DNA of 64,000 bases. Source: Actinomycetota bacterium. Lineage in GTDB: Bacteria; Actinomycetota; Actinomycetes; Nanopelagicales; Nanopelagicaceae. Made by a program: the position numbers and the translations under genes. The DNA lies in assembly GCA_016870835.1 (NCBI GenBank), contig VGAG01000001.1, forward strand, positions 1 through 64,000, read 5' to 3'. Shown here piece by piece: positions 1 through 9,138 of the stretch (positions are counted from its first letter, which is position 1; the number at the start of each line of letters is the position of its first letter). The notes beneath the pieces are model-generated. The model ran no database searches. It saw only the letters and a program-made list of their open reading frames with translations, and was not told the origin of the DNA.

Positions 1-2
1 CG

Positions 3-902
3 AGCGCAATCGAATTTGTAATAGTTGCGACTCCACCAGAGCAAGTCATCCCAACTCTTTTAACCGAAAAGAAGTACAACTCTCAAGCAATATTTATAGA
101 TGTAAGTAGTGCTAAAACTAATACTCAACGTGAGATAGAAACTTTTCCGGAGTTACGAGTGAAATTTGTGGGAACACATCCCATCGCCGGTAGAGAACTG
201 AGTGGCGCCGGTGCTGCGCGTAGCGATCTTTTCATGGGTCGAGCATGGATATTGACACCATCGCCATCGGTCTCTGAGTCAGATGTTAAGTCGGTTGAAT
301 CGCTCATTACTGCCCTCGGATCGACTCCTTATCGGATGGATCCCAAAGAGCACGACCGGCTCTTTGCCCGAATCTCTCATCTGCCACAGATATTGAGTAC
401 CTCTTTGGCCGGTTCGGTAGCAAAACTGGGGAACCAGGTCGACCTCTCCGGGCAGGGTCTTCGAGACATGCTTCGTCTCGCCGGTTCAAAGGGCGAGCTT
501 TGGAGTGAGATATTGATTTCTAATAGAGATGAAGTTCTTAAAGCGTTAGAGGAAATGAAAGCGCTTTTAAATAACTTCAGCAAGGTGCTCGAAGAAAACG
601 ATGAAAGAGCCATTTTGGAACTTTTCCGAACCGGAAATATCGTGCAATCGAGTCTCAGTGGAAAGCATGGCGGTAAGCCTAGAGATTACACACACTTAAG
701 CGTCGTTATTGAAGATAAGCCAGGGCAATTAGGTGCGTTATTTAGGAAATGCGCAGAAGTTGATGCAAACGTTGAAGATCTTTCGCTAGAGCATTCGCCG
801 AATCAAGAAACTGGTCTAATTCGACTAGCACTTTCAAAAGACGATGCGTCCAAGCTTGAAACTCACTTACTCAAGAGCGGTTGGAAGGTTCATCGTCAAT
901 GA
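3..902 (+). CDS. tyrA: Prephenate dehydrogenase (5' end cut by window)
   Basis: It converts prephenate to 4-hydroxyphenylpyruvate in tyrosine synthesis. The reading frame is open from the first bases of the window, before the ORF-track Met at 159, so the N-terminal NAD-binding part lies outside. Visible are the end of the Rossmann domain ([17 protein letters not shown]), the TyrA motif [10 protein letters not shown], the helical dimerisation region, and a C-terminal ACT domain ([17 protein letters not shown]) that in this family senses tyrosine. The stop overlaps the next start in an ATGA, so it is probably translationally coupled to cmk-der. Family assignment is secure; only the missing 5' end is unknown. 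Confidence 0.93.
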   Translation, partial: SAIEFVIVATPPEQVIPTLLTEKKYNSQAIFIDVSSAKTNTQREIETFPELRVKFVGTHPIAGRELSGAGAARSDLFMGRAWILTPSPSVSESDVKSVESLITALGSTPYRMDPKEHDRLFARISHLPQILSTSLAGSVAKLGNQVDLSGQGLRDMLRLAGSKGELWSEILISNRDEVLKALEEMKALLNNFSKVLEENDERAILELFRTGNIVQSSLSGKHGGKPRDYTHLSVVIEDKPGQLGALFRKCAEVDANVEDLSLEHSPNQETGLIRLALSKDDASKLETHLLKSGWKVHRQ

Positions 903-2884
903 GTTGGCAGACGAAAACCGTAGTCGTGGCGATGGATGGCCCAAGTGGTGCAGGTAAGTCTTCCACGTCTCGCGGTTTAGCTAAGCGAGCAAACTGGAGT
1001 TATTTAGATACCGGAGCTCTATATCGAGTAGCAACCTGGTTAGTACTTGAAGAAAGTATCGCTGACGAGAATGCACTCCTTGAAAAATTGGCAAAAACAA
1101 AAATTAAGTTTCTTACTGATCCGGCAAATCCACGTATCTTTCTTGGTGAGAAAGAGCTTACAAAAGAGATTCGCGAGGAACGAGTCACAGCAAAGGTCAG
1201 TGAGGTAAGTGCCTGGCCGCAGCTACGAAAAGAATTGTTGCAACTTCAGCGCGCAATTATTGATGCAGCTCCTAGTGGAATTGTGGTCGAAGGTCGCGAT
1301 ATCGGAACTGTTGTTGCTCCAAATGCCCAGGTAAAGATATTTCTCCAAGCGGACATTGAGAAGCGAGCTGAGCGGCGAAATAGTGAGCTATCTACAATGA
1401 AAATTGATGGGGGAGGAGTAGATCAAGTAGCAGATTCGTTAGCAACTAGGGATCAAATCGATAGTTCTCGCGCGACCTCGCCACTTCGAAAAGCAGAAGA
1501 TTCAATCTTGGTTGATTCCACTCATTTAACCCTTGAGGAGACTATCGATTACATCTGGAATATCCTCAAGCAGCGTTCCCTGCTAGGACTGCCGATTGTT
1601 GCTGTCATTGGCCGGCCAAATGTCGGTAAGTCAACTCTCGTTAACCGCATCATCGGCGGTCGAGAGGCAATTGTCGAAGATACCCCTGGGGTCACTCGCG
1701 ATCGAGTCAAGTATGACGCAGAGTGGAATGGAAGAAAGTTCACTATTATGGATACCGGCGGCTGGGAGCCAACTGCTGAGGGAATAGCGCTAAAGATCTC
1801 AGATGCGGCAGCAAGTGCGATTGGCGAAGCGGATTTAATTATTTTTGTCGTTGACTCGCATGTAGGCGCGCAGAGTGAGGAAGAGGAGCTCGTTAACGTT
1901 TTGCGCAAAAGCGGAGTCGATGTCATGTTGATAGCCAATAAAGTCGATTCGGAAAAAGATGAATTAGATGCACACCAACTTTGGAATATAGGCCTTGGCG
2001 AACCGTACTTTGTCTCGGCGGCGCACGGCCGAGGTAGCGGTGACTTACTTGACCAAATTGTCGCCCGTCTTCCCGAAGTTGGAAAGGGGCGAATCTCAGA
2101 TGGATTTAGAAAGATAGCGATAGTGGGACGGCCGAATGTGGGCAAGAGCAGTCTGCTAAATACTTTTGCGGGCAATTATCGAGCGCTTGTCGATGATGCT
2201 GAAGGCACAACAAGAGATCCAATTGATGAGTTGATCGATGTTGATGGAAAGACCTGGAGATTTATTGATACCGCAGGAATTAGAAGAAGAGCTCATCAAA
2301 CAAGTGGCACCGACTACTACGCAGCCCTGCGAACAGAGCGAGCGATTGAGAACGCCGAAGTCGTAGTAATTGTTCTGGATGCTTCGGTGACGATGACTGA
2401 GCAGGATTTACGGATCATCTCGATGGCCGAGGAGGCCGGCAAGGCTCTAGTAATTGTGATGAATAAGTGGGATTTACTTGATGATGATCGTCGCCCTCAG
2501 CTGGAGAAGGAGATTGATAGAAATCTCGATCAGGTCGAATGGGCGGAGCGGATAAACCTCTCAGCAAAGACTGGTTGGCATAAAGACCGTTTGATTCCTG
2601 CCGTTGAACGAGCACTTGCTGGCTGGGAGTACCGAGTTCCTACTGGAAAATTGAACGCATTCCTCGGACAACTTGTGAGTGCGAACCCGCCCCCGGTCCG
2701 GGGTGGCAAACAACCCAAGATTCTCTTTGCAACACAGGCTGGAATTGAACCGCCAACATTTATCATTTTTGCATCTGACTTCCTCGAGTCAAGCTATAGA
2801 CGTTTTATCGAGAGACGTCTAAGAGAAGAGTTTGGGTTCTCAGGTTCCCCAATACGAATCTCAGTTCGACTTAGGGAGCGATAA
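899..2884 (+). CDS. cmk-der: Bifunctional cytidylate kinase / GTPase Der fusion
   Basis: This is a 661-residue fusion. The first roughly 220 residues are CMP/dCMP kinase (P-loop [27 protein letters not shown]), which makes CDP/dCDP. From about residue 228 it is the ribosome-assembly GTPase Der/EngA with two G domains ([23 protein letters not shown]; then [22 protein letters not shown]) and a C-terminal KH-like domain. ATG at 899 is preferred over the ORF-track TTG at 881 because it forms a 4-bp ATGA overlap with tyrA and begins right before the kinase fold. No stop or frameshift separates the halves. Such fusions are known in some actinobacteria, for example bifidobacteria. Confidence 0.95.
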   Translation: MSWQTKTVVVAMDGPSGAGKSSTSRGLAKRANWSYLDTGALYRVATWLVLEESIADENALLEKLAKTKIKFLTDPANPRIFLGEKELTKEIREERVTAKVSEVSAWPQLRKELLQLQRAIIDAAPSGIVVEGRDIGTVVAPNAQVKIFLQADIEKRAERRNSELSTMKIDGGGVDQVADSLATRDQIDSSRATSPLRKAEDSILVDSTHLTLEETIDYIWNILKQRSLLGLPIVAVIGRPNVGKSTLVNRIIGGREAIVEDTPGVTRDRVKYDAEWNGRKFTIMDTGGWEPTAEGIALKISDAAASAIGEADLIIFVVDSHVGAQSEEEELVNVLRKSGVDVMLIANKVDSEKDELDAHQLWNIGLGEPYFVSAAHGRGSGDLLDQIVARLPEVGKGRISDGFRKIAIVGRPNVGKSSLLNTFAGNYRALVDDAEGTTRDPIDELIDVDGKTWRFIDTAGIRRRAHQTSGTDYYAALRTERAIENAEVVVIVLDASVTMTEQDLRIISMAEEAGKALVIVMNKWDLLDDDRRPQLEKEIDRNLDQVEWAERINLSAKTGWHKDRLIPAVERALAGWEYRVPTGKLNAFLGQLVSANPPPVRGGKQPKILFATQAGIEPPTFIIFASDFLESSYRRFIERRLREEFGFSGSPIRISVRLRER

Positions 2885-2905
2885 CCCTGAAGTAATATTC
2901 AATTA

Positions 2906-2979
2906 CGGGACGTAGCGCAGCTTGGTAGCGCACATGGCTGGGGGTCATGTGGTCGGAGGTTCAAATCCTCTCGTCCCGA
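2906..2979 (+). tRNA. tRNA-Pro (anticodon GGG)
   Basis: A complete cloverleaf folds by hand: acceptor CGGGACG/CGTCCCG, D stem GCGC/GCGC, anticodon stem CATGG/TCATG with loop CTGGGGG (anticodon GGG), T stem GGAGG/CCTCT with loop TTCAAAT, discriminator A. No CCA is encoded after position 73. It lies between cmk-der and pgsA and probably shares their transcript or has a weak promoter just after the cmk-der stop. Confidence 0.96.
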
Positions 2980-3015
2980 CTCGAAGCCACTTTCACAACT
3001 ACTTTAGGGGGAGTC

Positions 3016-3585
3016 CTGGATCGCAAGGCCTTCTTAACTATCCCGAACCTCTTGACTCTCCTTCGCGGCGTCGGCATTCCAGTCTTCCTACTCTTTGTCG
3101 CTCAAGAGCGGTATTCACTTGCAGTGATCACTCTCATGCTTGGCGGGCTAACGGATTACCTAGATGGAAAGTTAGCGAGAGCCTTGAATCAAGAGAGCAA
3201 GTTAGGTGAGTTGCTCGATCCAGCTGTTGATCGCCTCTATATCGCAAGTGTTTTGATTGCAATGTATGTAACCGAATCAATTCCATTATGGGTTTTGGCT
3301 TTAATCATTCTCCGCGATCTCATTCTTGGAGCTCTTCTGATTGCTATGAAGCGAAGTGGAATTGAACCTTTCAAAGTCACGTATCTTGGCAAGGCAGCTA
3401 CCTTTAATCTTCTATACGCTCTGCCACTTCTTCTGCTTGCTCAATCTGGTGGCGAAAATTTGAGTCAAGTTGCTTTTATTGCAGGATGGGCCTTTGCGGG
3501 ATGGGGTATTGGTCTCTATTTATGGACTGGTGTGGGATACGCTAGAACTGGAGTCAACCAAATTAGGGGAGGAAATCTTGGGTAA
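3016..3585 (+). CDS. CDP-alcohol phosphatidyltransferase (PgsA-like)
   Basis: This membrane enzyme transfers a phosphatidyl group from CDP-diacylglycerol to an alcohol such as glycerol-3-phosphate or inositol phosphate. The family motif DG-x2-AR-x8-G-x3-D-x3-D is present (DGKLARALNQESKLGELLDPAVDR region), with several hydrophobic helices. The ORF-track start at 2947 lies inside tRNA-Pro and cannot be real. Downstream of the tRNA the frame has no ATG, GTG or TTG before the conserved IPNLLTLLRG segment. The best candidate is CTG at 3016 behind a purine-rich AGGGGGAG. Position next to gcvH and garA matches mycobacterial pgsA2. The exact alcohol substrate cannot be told. The start is uncertain. 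Confidence 0.85.
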   Translation: MDRKAFLTIPNLLTLLRGVGIPVFLLFVAQERYSLAVITLMLGGLTDYLDGKLARALNQESKLGELLDPAVDRLYIASVLIAMYVTESIPLWVLALIILRDLILGALLIAMKRSGIEPFKVTYLGKAATFNLLYALPLLLLAQSGGENLSQVAFIAGWAFAGWGIGLYLWTGVGYARTGVNQIRGGNLG

Positions 3586-3961
3586 CGTTCCCGACAATCT
3601 TTCATACACCAAAGAACATGAGTGGGTCTCTAAGGTAGAAGGTAAGAAATATCGGATTGGAATTACTGATTTTGCTCAAGGCGCCCTTGGTGACATCGTC
3701 TACGTCCAACTTCCCAAGATAGGCGAACTTGTAGAAGCCGGAAAAGTCTGCGGTGAAGTTGAATCTACTAAAAGCGTTTCAGAGATCTACGCCCCAATCT
3801 CGGGCGTAATAGTTTCGGTCAACAACGACCTGGATAGTAAGCCAGAGATAATTAATAGCGATCCATACGGAGCAGGTTGGTTGGCAGAGATAGAAATCAA
3901 GAGCGATTTAGCTTCCGATTCGCTCTTAACGGCCGAACAATACCGAGCTCTCACCGCTTGA
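3578..3961 (+). CDS. gcvH: Glycine cleavage system H protein
   Basis: This is the lipoyl carrier that shuttles the aminomethyl group between the P, T and L proteins of the glycine cleavage system. The 127 residues match the family length. The lipoylation site is the lysine in EVESTKSVSEIYAP (usually ESVK). TTG at 3578 is chosen: it follows a strong AGGGGAGG ribosome binding site by 5 nt and gives the typical N-terminus (NLSYTKEHEWV). The ORF-track start at 3470 lies deep inside pgsA. The gene overlaps the pgsA stop by 8 bp. The P protein gene is further along the same strand; no T protein gene is in the window. Confidence 0.95.
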   Translation: MGNVPDNLSYTKEHEWVSKVEGKKYRIGITDFAQGALGDIVYVQLPKIGELVEAGKVCGEVESTKSVSEIYAPISGVIVSVNNDLDSKPEIINSDPYGAGWLAEIEIKSDLASDSLLTAEQYRALTA

Positions 3962-3986
3962 CTCGCCCCAGCCTCCACCATAGGGT
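3958..3986 (+). promoter_or_regulatory. Promoter of garA operon (TTGACT-17-TAGGGT)
   Basis: A -35 box TTGACT (3958-3963, overlapping the gcvH stop) and a -10 box TAGGGT (3981-3986) are separated by exactly 17 bp. This gives a predicted start near 3993 and a leader of about 32 nt containing the GGGGAGG ribosome binding site of garA. It is the best two-box promoter in the window. Confidence 0.7.
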
Positions 3987-4024
3987 GAGCCTGAAGTTAA
4001 ACTGAAGATTTATGGGGAGGGTTC

Positions 4025-4468
4025 GTGGTCTCGGCAGCTGAAGAGAGAAACGATCTCACCACCACTATCCACCTCACCAACCTTCGCTCGGTTGAAAGCC
4101 CACTTGCCAAGCTACTGGAGCAGGCCGGCAGTGAACTCAAAGAAGTTCTAGCGGGGCTAAGTGATGAAGCGGCAATGTTGGTCTCACTCGTTGGTCCAAG
4201 TAAAGGAGCGCGCTACCTTCTAGATAGCGAAGTTGTTCGGATTGGAAGATCTACCGATAGTGAGATTTTTCTTGATGATGTAACAGTCTCAAGGAAGCAT
4301 GCTCAAATCATTAAGCGCAATAAGAAATTCCAGCTTGAAGATTCTGGGAGCCTTAACGGCACTTACCTAAACGGCACGATTACCACGAGCGCCGAACTAA
4401 AAGATGGCGATGAAGTACAAATTGGAAAATTTAGAATGCATTTCTTCTCTGGAAAGGCTGGTAAATGA
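4025..4468 (+). CDS. garA: FHA-domain regulator, GarA/OdhI family
   Basis: GarA (OdhI in corynebacteria) is a small phosphoprotein that binds and inhibits 2-oxoglutarate dehydrogenase and modulates glutamate metabolism. When its N-terminal threonines are phosphorylated by PknB/PknG-type kinases it folds on itself. Here a 147-residue protein has a C-terminal FHA domain (RIGRSTDSEIFLDD, TVSRKHAQI, SLNGTYLNG). The N-terminal threonine cluster reads DLTTTIHL rather than the usual ETTS. GTG at 4025 follows a good GGGGAGG site. It sits between gcvH and a MerR gene exactly as in mycobacteria, which supports the GarA call over a generic FHA protein. The stop overlaps the next start (ATGA). Confidence 0.88.
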   Translation: MVSAAEERNDLTTTIHLTNLRSVESPLAKLLEQAGSELKEVLAGLSDEAAMLVSLVGPSKGARYLLDSEVVRIGRSTDSEIFLDDVTVSRKHAQIIKRNKKFQLEDSGSLNGTYLNGTITTSAELKDGDEVQIGKFRMHFFSGKAGK

Positions 4469-5178
4469 GCGTCCCCGCCCGTGCGTACTTGAGTATCGGA
4501 GAAGTCCTTGCAAAGTTGCGAAGTGATTTCCCAGATATAACTATTTCAAAGATTCGCTTCCTTGAATCTGAAGGTCTAATCGAACCGCAACGCACGCCAT
4601 CCGGTTATAGAAAATTCACAACCCCGGATCTTGAACGACTTCGCTATGTACTTTTAGCCCAGCGTGATCACTATCTGCCACTCAAAGTTATTAAGGAGAA
4701 TCTTGATGCGCTTGATCGCGGGTTAGAGCCAGCTCCTATCTCTGGCGGAAGCGCTTCACCGAGAATGCTTCCGGTAGATGCCGCCATTGCGCCTTCGGCA
4801 TTTGCAGAGCAGAGCGACTTGCGACTTTCTCGTGACGAACTCTTGAAGAGCGCCGAGATATCTGAGGAACAATTATCGGAGCTAGAAAGCTATGGTTTGG
4901 TTTCGATGAGGGGAAAGCACTTTGATGGTGATGCGCTAATGGTTGCAAAAGTTGTGGGCGAGTTATCTGCTTTCGGAATCGAAGGACGACATCTGCGTGC
5001 ATTTAAAGCAGCTGCAGATCGCGAAGTTGGTCTGGTTGAACAGGTCATTACGCCACTGCTTCGTCAGAAGAACACAGATTCCAAGGCGCGCGCCGAAGAA
5101 GTTGCTCGCGAGATTGCATCTCTATCTATCCGCCTTCATGCATCTTTAGTCCGCGCTGGCCTGCATCGAGCAAAATGA
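4465..5178 (+). CDS. MerR-family transcriptional regulator (Rv1828-like)
   Basis: The 237-residue protein begins with a MerR winged helix (YLSIGEVLAKLRSDFPDITISKIRFLESEGLI, then RTPSGYRKF) that binds DNA. A long C-terminal region of unknown ligand follows, including a second helical block around ISEEQLSELESYGLV. It resembles the Rv1828-type regulators found downstream of garA in mycobacteria. The start overlaps garA by ATGA and the stop overlaps the next gene by ATGA, so garA, this gene and the DUF151 gene form one coupled operon. The target promoter is not shown by the sequence; autoregulation is plausible. Confidence 0.9.
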   Translation: MSVPARAYLSIGEVLAKLRSDFPDITISKIRFLESEGLIEPQRTPSGYRKFTTPDLERLRYVLLAQRDHYLPLKVIKENLDALDRGLEPAPISGGSASPRMLPVDAAIAPSAFAEQSDLRLSRDELLKSAEISEEQLSELESYGLVSMRGKHFDGDALMVAKVVGELSAFGIEGRHLRAFKAAADREVGLVEQVITPLLRQKNTDSKARAEEVAREIASLSIRLHASLVRAGLHRAK

Positions 5179-5645
5179 GTTTCCAAGCCCTTGACGTCGT
5201 AGGCGTCCGGGTTGAGATGCCCTCCAATCAACCGATAGTGCTACTCAAGGAGATCGGAGGGGTTCGCTACCTTCCAATCTGGGTAGGCGCAGTTGAAGCA
5301 ACCTCAATCGCTTTTGCGCAACAAGGGGTTCAGCCTCCGAGGCCTCTTACCCATGATCTACTGAAAGACATCCTTGCTTCCCTCGATGTCAGCGTGGATT
5401 CAATTCATCTCACCGAACTTAAGGATGGGGTCTTTTACGCGAACATCAACTTGAAGGGTGGCGTATCGGTTTCAGCAAGACCAAGCGATGCGATTGCCCT
5501 AGCGCTTCGAACCGGCTCGCCCATATTGGGCAGTGAAGAATTGCTTAAGGAGGCCGGGATTGAGATCCCTGACCAAGCAGAGGATGAGGTTGAGAAGTTC
5601 AAAGAGTTTCTAGAAGGCATCAATCCCGAGGATTTCCAAGCGTAG
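5175..5645 (+). CDS. Bifunctional nuclease family (DUF151) protein
   Basis: The 156-residue protein matches the DUF151/bifunctional nuclease family (VVGVRVEMPSNQPIVLLKEIGG, LPIWVGAVEATSIAFAQQGV, RPSDAIALALRTGSPI). Members of this family have been reported to have RNase and DNase activity in plants, but the bacterial role, including mycobacterial Rv1829, is unclear. It is translationally coupled to the upstream MerR gene and followed by a second MerR gene. Cytoplasmic, with no signal or membrane segments. The family call is firm; the function is not. Confidence 0.88.
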   Translation: MSFQALDVVGVRVEMPSNQPIVLLKEIGGVRYLPIWVGAVEATSIAFAQQGVQPPRPLTHDLLKDILASLDVSVDSIHLTELKDGVFYANINLKGGVSVSARPSDAIALALRTGSPILGSEELLKEAGIEIPDQAEDEVEKFKEFLEGINPEDFQA

Positions 5646-5646
5646 A

Positions 5647-5675
5647 ACTCTAAAGTGCTACTTGAGATTTAGAGT
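5647..5675 (+). repeat. 8-bp perfect inverted repeat between DUF151 gene and second MerR gene
   Basis: ACTCTAAA (5647-5654) and TTTAGAGT (5668-5675) are perfect inverted copies around a 13-nt spacer, just after the DUF151 stop and just before the predicted promoter of the next MerR gene. It could be a weak AT-rich hairpin terminator (no T-run follows) or an operator. Either role is inference. Confidence 0.4.
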
Positions 5676-5685
5676 GTGTCGGTAA

Positions 5686-5714
5686 TTGATGTCGAGTATC
5701 TCCGGTCTTACCGT
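5686..5714 (+). promoter_or_regulatory. Predicted promoter of second MerR gene (TTGATG-17-TACCGT)
   Basis: TTGATG (5686-5691) and TACCGT (5709-5714) are separated by 17 bp and lie about 30 nt before the GTG start at 5744. This leaves room for a short leader with the GAGAGG ribosome binding site. Confidence 0.5.
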
Positions 5715-5743
5715 TAAGCCACTCAAGTGAGAGGCTTTCCCCT

Positions 5744-6247
5744 GTGACATCTAACGAGGTCGGTTATCGTGGCGCTACTGCATGTACTGCTGCGGGCATC
5801 TCCTATCGTCAGCTCGATTATTGGGCGCGAACTGGATTGGTAGAGCCAACTATCAGGGGAGCGAGCGGCTCAGGTTCACAGAGACTTTATGGTTTTAGAG
5901 ACATCCTGGTTTTGAAGATTGTAAAGCGGCTACTTGATGCCGGAGTTTCACTTCAAAATATCCGAAGTGCGGTTCAACATCTACGCGAACGAGGCGCTGA
6001 TGACCTTGCGCGTGTGACGCTAATGAGCGATGGCTCATCTATTTACGAGTGCACCAGCTCAGAGGAAGTCTTCGATCTTCTTCAAGGCGGTCAAGGTGTC
6101 TTCGGTATCGCGGTAGGCAAGGTTTGGAACGAGGTTGAGGGATCATTGACCTTGCTTCAAGGCGAAGATCTTGAAGATGGAAGCGTCGTACCTGGTACCG
6201 GTGATGATGAATTAGCCGCTCGTCGCAAGCTACGCGGCGCATCTTGA
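5744..6247 (+). CDS. MerR-family transcriptional regulator (Rv1830-like)
   Basis: The 167-residue protein starts with a MerR-type helix-turn-helix (GYRGATACTAAGISYRQLDYWARTGLVEP, RLYGFRDILVLKIVKRLL). A helical segment (GVSLQNIRSAVQHL) and a short C-terminal domain of unknown ligand follow. It corresponds in order and architecture to Rv1830 of the mycobacterial garA locus. GTG at 5744 has a modest GAGAGG site. Unlike its neighbours it does not overlap the upstream gene and appears to have its own promoter. Regulated genes are not evident from sequence. Confidence 0.88.
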   Translation: MTSNEVGYRGATACTAAGISYRQLDYWARTGLVEPTIRGASGSGSQRLYGFRDILVLKIVKRLLDAGVSLQNIRSAVQHLRERGADDLARVTLMSDGSSIYECTSSEEVFDLLQGGQGVFGIAVGKVWNEVEGSLTLLQGEDLEDGSVVPGTGDDELAARRKLRGAS

Positions 6248-6272
6248 CCTCTCATACTTTTAACTAACCCTC

Positions 6273-6278
6273 TATTCT
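6273..6278 (+). promoter_or_regulatory. Leaderless -10 element of gcvP (TATTCT)
   Basis: TATTCT ends 7 nt before the GTG start at 6286, and no ribosome binding site lies between. Transcription would begin at or next to the start codon, giving a leaderless mRNA. Confidence 0.5.
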
Positions 6279-6285
6279 TCTCGCC

Positions 6286-9123
6286 GTGGCGCGAAAGAAT
6301 TTCTCAGATCGACATATCGGACCATCTGCTGAGCAGATTGGAACCATGCTGCATGAACTTGGATATTCAAGCCTTGAAAAGTTCATATCCGATGTCCTTC
6401 CCAATTCCATAAAACTCTCCGAAGTTTTTGGAGCAACGCTTCCAAAACCAGCATCGGAACCGGAGACGATAAAAGAATTAAAGGAATTGGCTGCCAAGAA
6501 TCGTGAGTTCACCTCGCTTATTGGCATGGGTTATTACGGCACTCATACACCTCCAGTAATTCTGCGAAATGTTTTAGAGAATCCCGCTTGGTATACGGCA
6601 TATACGCCATATCAACCTGAAATTTCACAAGGGCGGCTGGAAGCGCTATTTGCATTTCAGACTATGGTCAGCGATTTAACAGGTCTACCGATATCAAATG
6701 CTTCAATGCTCGATGAGGGCACAGCAGCAGCGGAAGCAATGACCTTAGCAAGGCGTGCCTCTAAGAGCCCAGATAACGCTAAATTTCTCATTGATAGCGG
6801 TGTTCATCCGCAGACCACAGCAGTAATAGCTACTAGAGCAAAACCCCTAGGAATTGAAGTAGAAGAAGTGGACTTTGCAAATGCCAATCTCGATGGGGCT
6901 TTCGCACTTCTTATTCAATATCCCTGCACATTTGGATCTTTACCGGAGTTAGCAGATTTAATGGAGCGCGCGAAGAGCGCGAATGCCATGGTCATTATGG
7001 CAACAGATTTACTTGCTCTAACTCTGATTCGTTCACCGGGGGAGTGGGGAGCAGATATTGCAATCGGTTCTGCCCAACGTTTCGGCGTTCCCATGGGATT
7101 TGGTGGACCTCATGCAGGCTTTCTTGCAGTACGTGATGGGTTGGAGCGTTCGCTACCTGGACGTTTAGTTGGCCAGAGCATTGACTCTGCTGGCGATCCA
7201 GCTTTGCGTCTCGCGCTACAGACTCGGGAACAACATATACGACGCGATAAGGCGACCAGCAATATCTGCACCGCGCAAGTTCTGCTTGCAAATATTGCTG
7301 CCCTATATGCGGCTTGGCATGGTCCAGAAGGTTTGCGCGAGATTGCGGTGCGAACTCATAACCTTGCTAGAACTTTTGCCGGTCACTTAAAGCGTTCTGG
7401 TTTCAAACTCTTCAGCGAAACCTTCTTCGACACAATCTCATTTAAAGCTGAAAATCCTGGTGCGTTGGTTGAAAGTGCTGCTCGAGCCGGAATCAATGTT
7501 CGATTGATTGAAGGTGGAATCTGCATTTCCTTTGATGAAACAAGCACAAGTGAGATCGTTGAAAAATTGATTAAAGCTTGGGGGCTAACGGTTCAAAAAG
7601 GGGAGGGCGCTGGAAGTATTCACGATCTTCGCAAGACTTCCTATCTTTCCCATCCCATCTTTAACTCTTATCACTCTGAGACTTCGATGCTTCGTTACAT
7701 CCGAACTCTTTCGGATCGAGACTTAGCACTTGATAGAACAATGATTCCGCTGGGCTCCTGCACGATGAAATTGAATTCAACGACTGAGATGGAGGCAATT
7801 ACCTGGCCGGAATTTGCCAATCTCCATCCATTTTCTCCTGCTAGCCAATCGGTTGGAACTAGAGCTCTTATTAAGGATCTATCTGATTGGTTAATAGAAA
7901 TTACGGGATATGACGCTGTATCGCTGCAACCCAATGCCGGCTCCCAAGGTGAATTTGCTGGATTACTTGCGATTCGTAATTTCCTCGATAGTAAGGGGGA
8001 GACTAGCCGGGATATCTGCCTGATTCCATCTAGCGCTCATGGAACCAATGCGGCTAGTGCGGTTATGGCCGGCATGAAAGTTGTTGTTATATCCTGCGAT
8101 GACCACGGAAATGTCTCACTCGCTGATTTAAAGGCAAAGATTGCCGAGTACGGGGATCGGTTAGCTGCGCTCATGGTTACCTACCCGTCAACACATGGGG
8201 TTTTTGAATCTGAAATTAGCAATATCTGCGCGCTGGTTCATGATGCCGGCGGACAGGTTTATGTTGATGGCGCGAATCTCAACGCTCTTGTCGGTTTAGC
8301 AAAGCCAGGAAAATTTGGCGCCGATGTTTCGCATCTAAATCTTCATAAGACATTCTGCATTCCTCATGGCGGCGGGGGACCAGGCGTTGGCCCAGTCATT
8401 GCGCGGCGCCATCTCGCTGCTCACTTACCAAATCATCCACTTGACTCATCTGCCGGACCACTAACCGGCCCTGGCCCAGTAAGTGCTGCACCTTTCGGTT
8501 CCGCTTTGATTCTGCCAATTTCATGGGCGTATATAAGGATGATGGGCGCAGATGGTTTAAAACTTGCGACCGAGATTGCAATTCTCTCGGCAAACTATAT
8601 TTCTAAGAAGCTTGAACCGTATTTCCCAACGCTTTACAAAGGGGAGAGCGGATTTATCGCTCATGAGTGCATCATTGATCTCCGTGAAATCACTAAGAAC
8701 ACCGGGGTTACCGTTGATGACATCGCTAAACGCTTAATGGACTTTGGCTTCCATGCGCCAACAATGAGCTTCCCGGTTGCTGGAACATTCATGATTGAGC
8801 CGACGGAAAGTGAAGATATTGCTGAAGTAGACCGTTTTATTGAGGCGATGCGGATTATCAAAGCTGAAATTGATGAGATTGCCAGCGGCAAGATCGCCCT
8901 TGACTCTTCACCACTTCGAAATGCGCCACACACCCTCAAAGATCTAGTGGGCGATTGGGACCGTCCTTACCCGCGCGAAAAAGCGGTCTTCCCAGCAGGA
9001 ACCGAGGTTGGCATGGCTCGCAGAGGTAAATATTGGCCAACGGTGGGGCGGATTGATGGCGCTTATGGGGATAGGAACCTGGTCTGCGCCTGTGAACCGA
9101 TAGAAGCTTTAGCGATTAATTAG
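6286..9123 (+). CDS. gcvP: Glycine dehydrogenase (decarboxylating), P protein
   Basis: This PLP enzyme decarboxylates glycine and loads the aminomethyl group on lipoyl-GcvH. The 945 residues are the full single-chain form with both PLP-fold halves. The N-terminus [17 protein letters not shown] is typical. The PLP-binding lysine is in [16 protein letters not shown] in the second half, and glycine-binding [12 protein letters not shown] is present. GTG at 6286 lacks a ribosome binding site and appears leaderless. It closes the garA locus as in mycobacteria (gcvB). It faces the end of lnt, with only 15 bp between the stops. Confidence 0.97.
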   Translation: MARKNFSDRHIGPSAEQIGTMLHELGYSSLEKFISDVLPNSIKLSEVFGATLPKPASEPETIKELKELAAKNREFTSLIGMGYYGTHTPPVILRNVLENPAWYTAYTPYQPEISQGRLEALFAFQTMVSDLTGLPISNASMLDEGTAAAEAMTLARRASKSPDNAKFLIDSGVHPQTTAVIATRAKPLGIEVEEVDFANANLDGAFALLIQYPCTFGSLPELADLMERAKSANAMVIMATDLLALTLIRSPGEWGADIAIGSAQRFGVPMGFGGPHAGFLAVRDGLERSLPGRLVGQSIDSAGDPALRLALQTREQHIRRDKATSNICTAQVLLANIAALYAAWHGPEGLREIAVRTHNLARTFAGHLKRSGFKLFSETFFDTISFKAENPGALVESAARAGINVRLIEGGICISFDETSTSEIVEKLIKAWGLTVQKGEGAGSIHDLRKTSYLSHPIFNSYHSETSMLRYIRTLSDRDLALDRTMIPLGSCTMKLNSTTEMEAITWPEFANLHPFSPASQSVGTRALIKDLSDWLIEITGYDAVSLQPNAGSQGEFAGLLAIRNFLDSKGETSRDICLIPSSAHGTNAASAVMAGMKVVVISCDDHGNVSLADLKAKIAEYGDRLAALMVTYPSTHGVFESEISNICALVHDAGGQVYVDGANLNALVGLAKPGKFGADVSHLNLHKTFCIPHGGGGPGVGPVIARRHLAAHLPNHPLDSSAGPLTGPGPVSAAPFGSALILPISWAYIRMMGADGLKLATEIAILSANYISKKLEPYFPTLYKGESGFIAHECIIDLREITKNTGVTVDDIAKRLMDFGFHAPTMSFPVAGTFMIEPTESEDIAEVDRFIEAMRIIKAEIDEIASGKIALDSSPLRNAPHTLKDLVGDWDRPYPREKAVFPAGTEVGMARRGKYWPTVGRIDGAYGDRNLVCACEPIEALAIN

Positions 9124-9138
9124 TTAACATAATGTCAA

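Noticed and set aside
1549-2175. 208-aa minus-strand ORF
   Set aside because: Antisense shadow of the Der domains; low-complexity Ser/Pro-rich translation with no recognisable motif.
2922-3209. 95-aa ORF starting inside tRNA-Pro
   Set aside because: Overlaps the tRNA and the pgsA frame; no plausible start or motif.
6248-6285. Glycine riboswitch upstream of gcvP
   Set aside because: The gap is 38 bp and the gcvH upstream region is coding sequence; no room and no conserved core.
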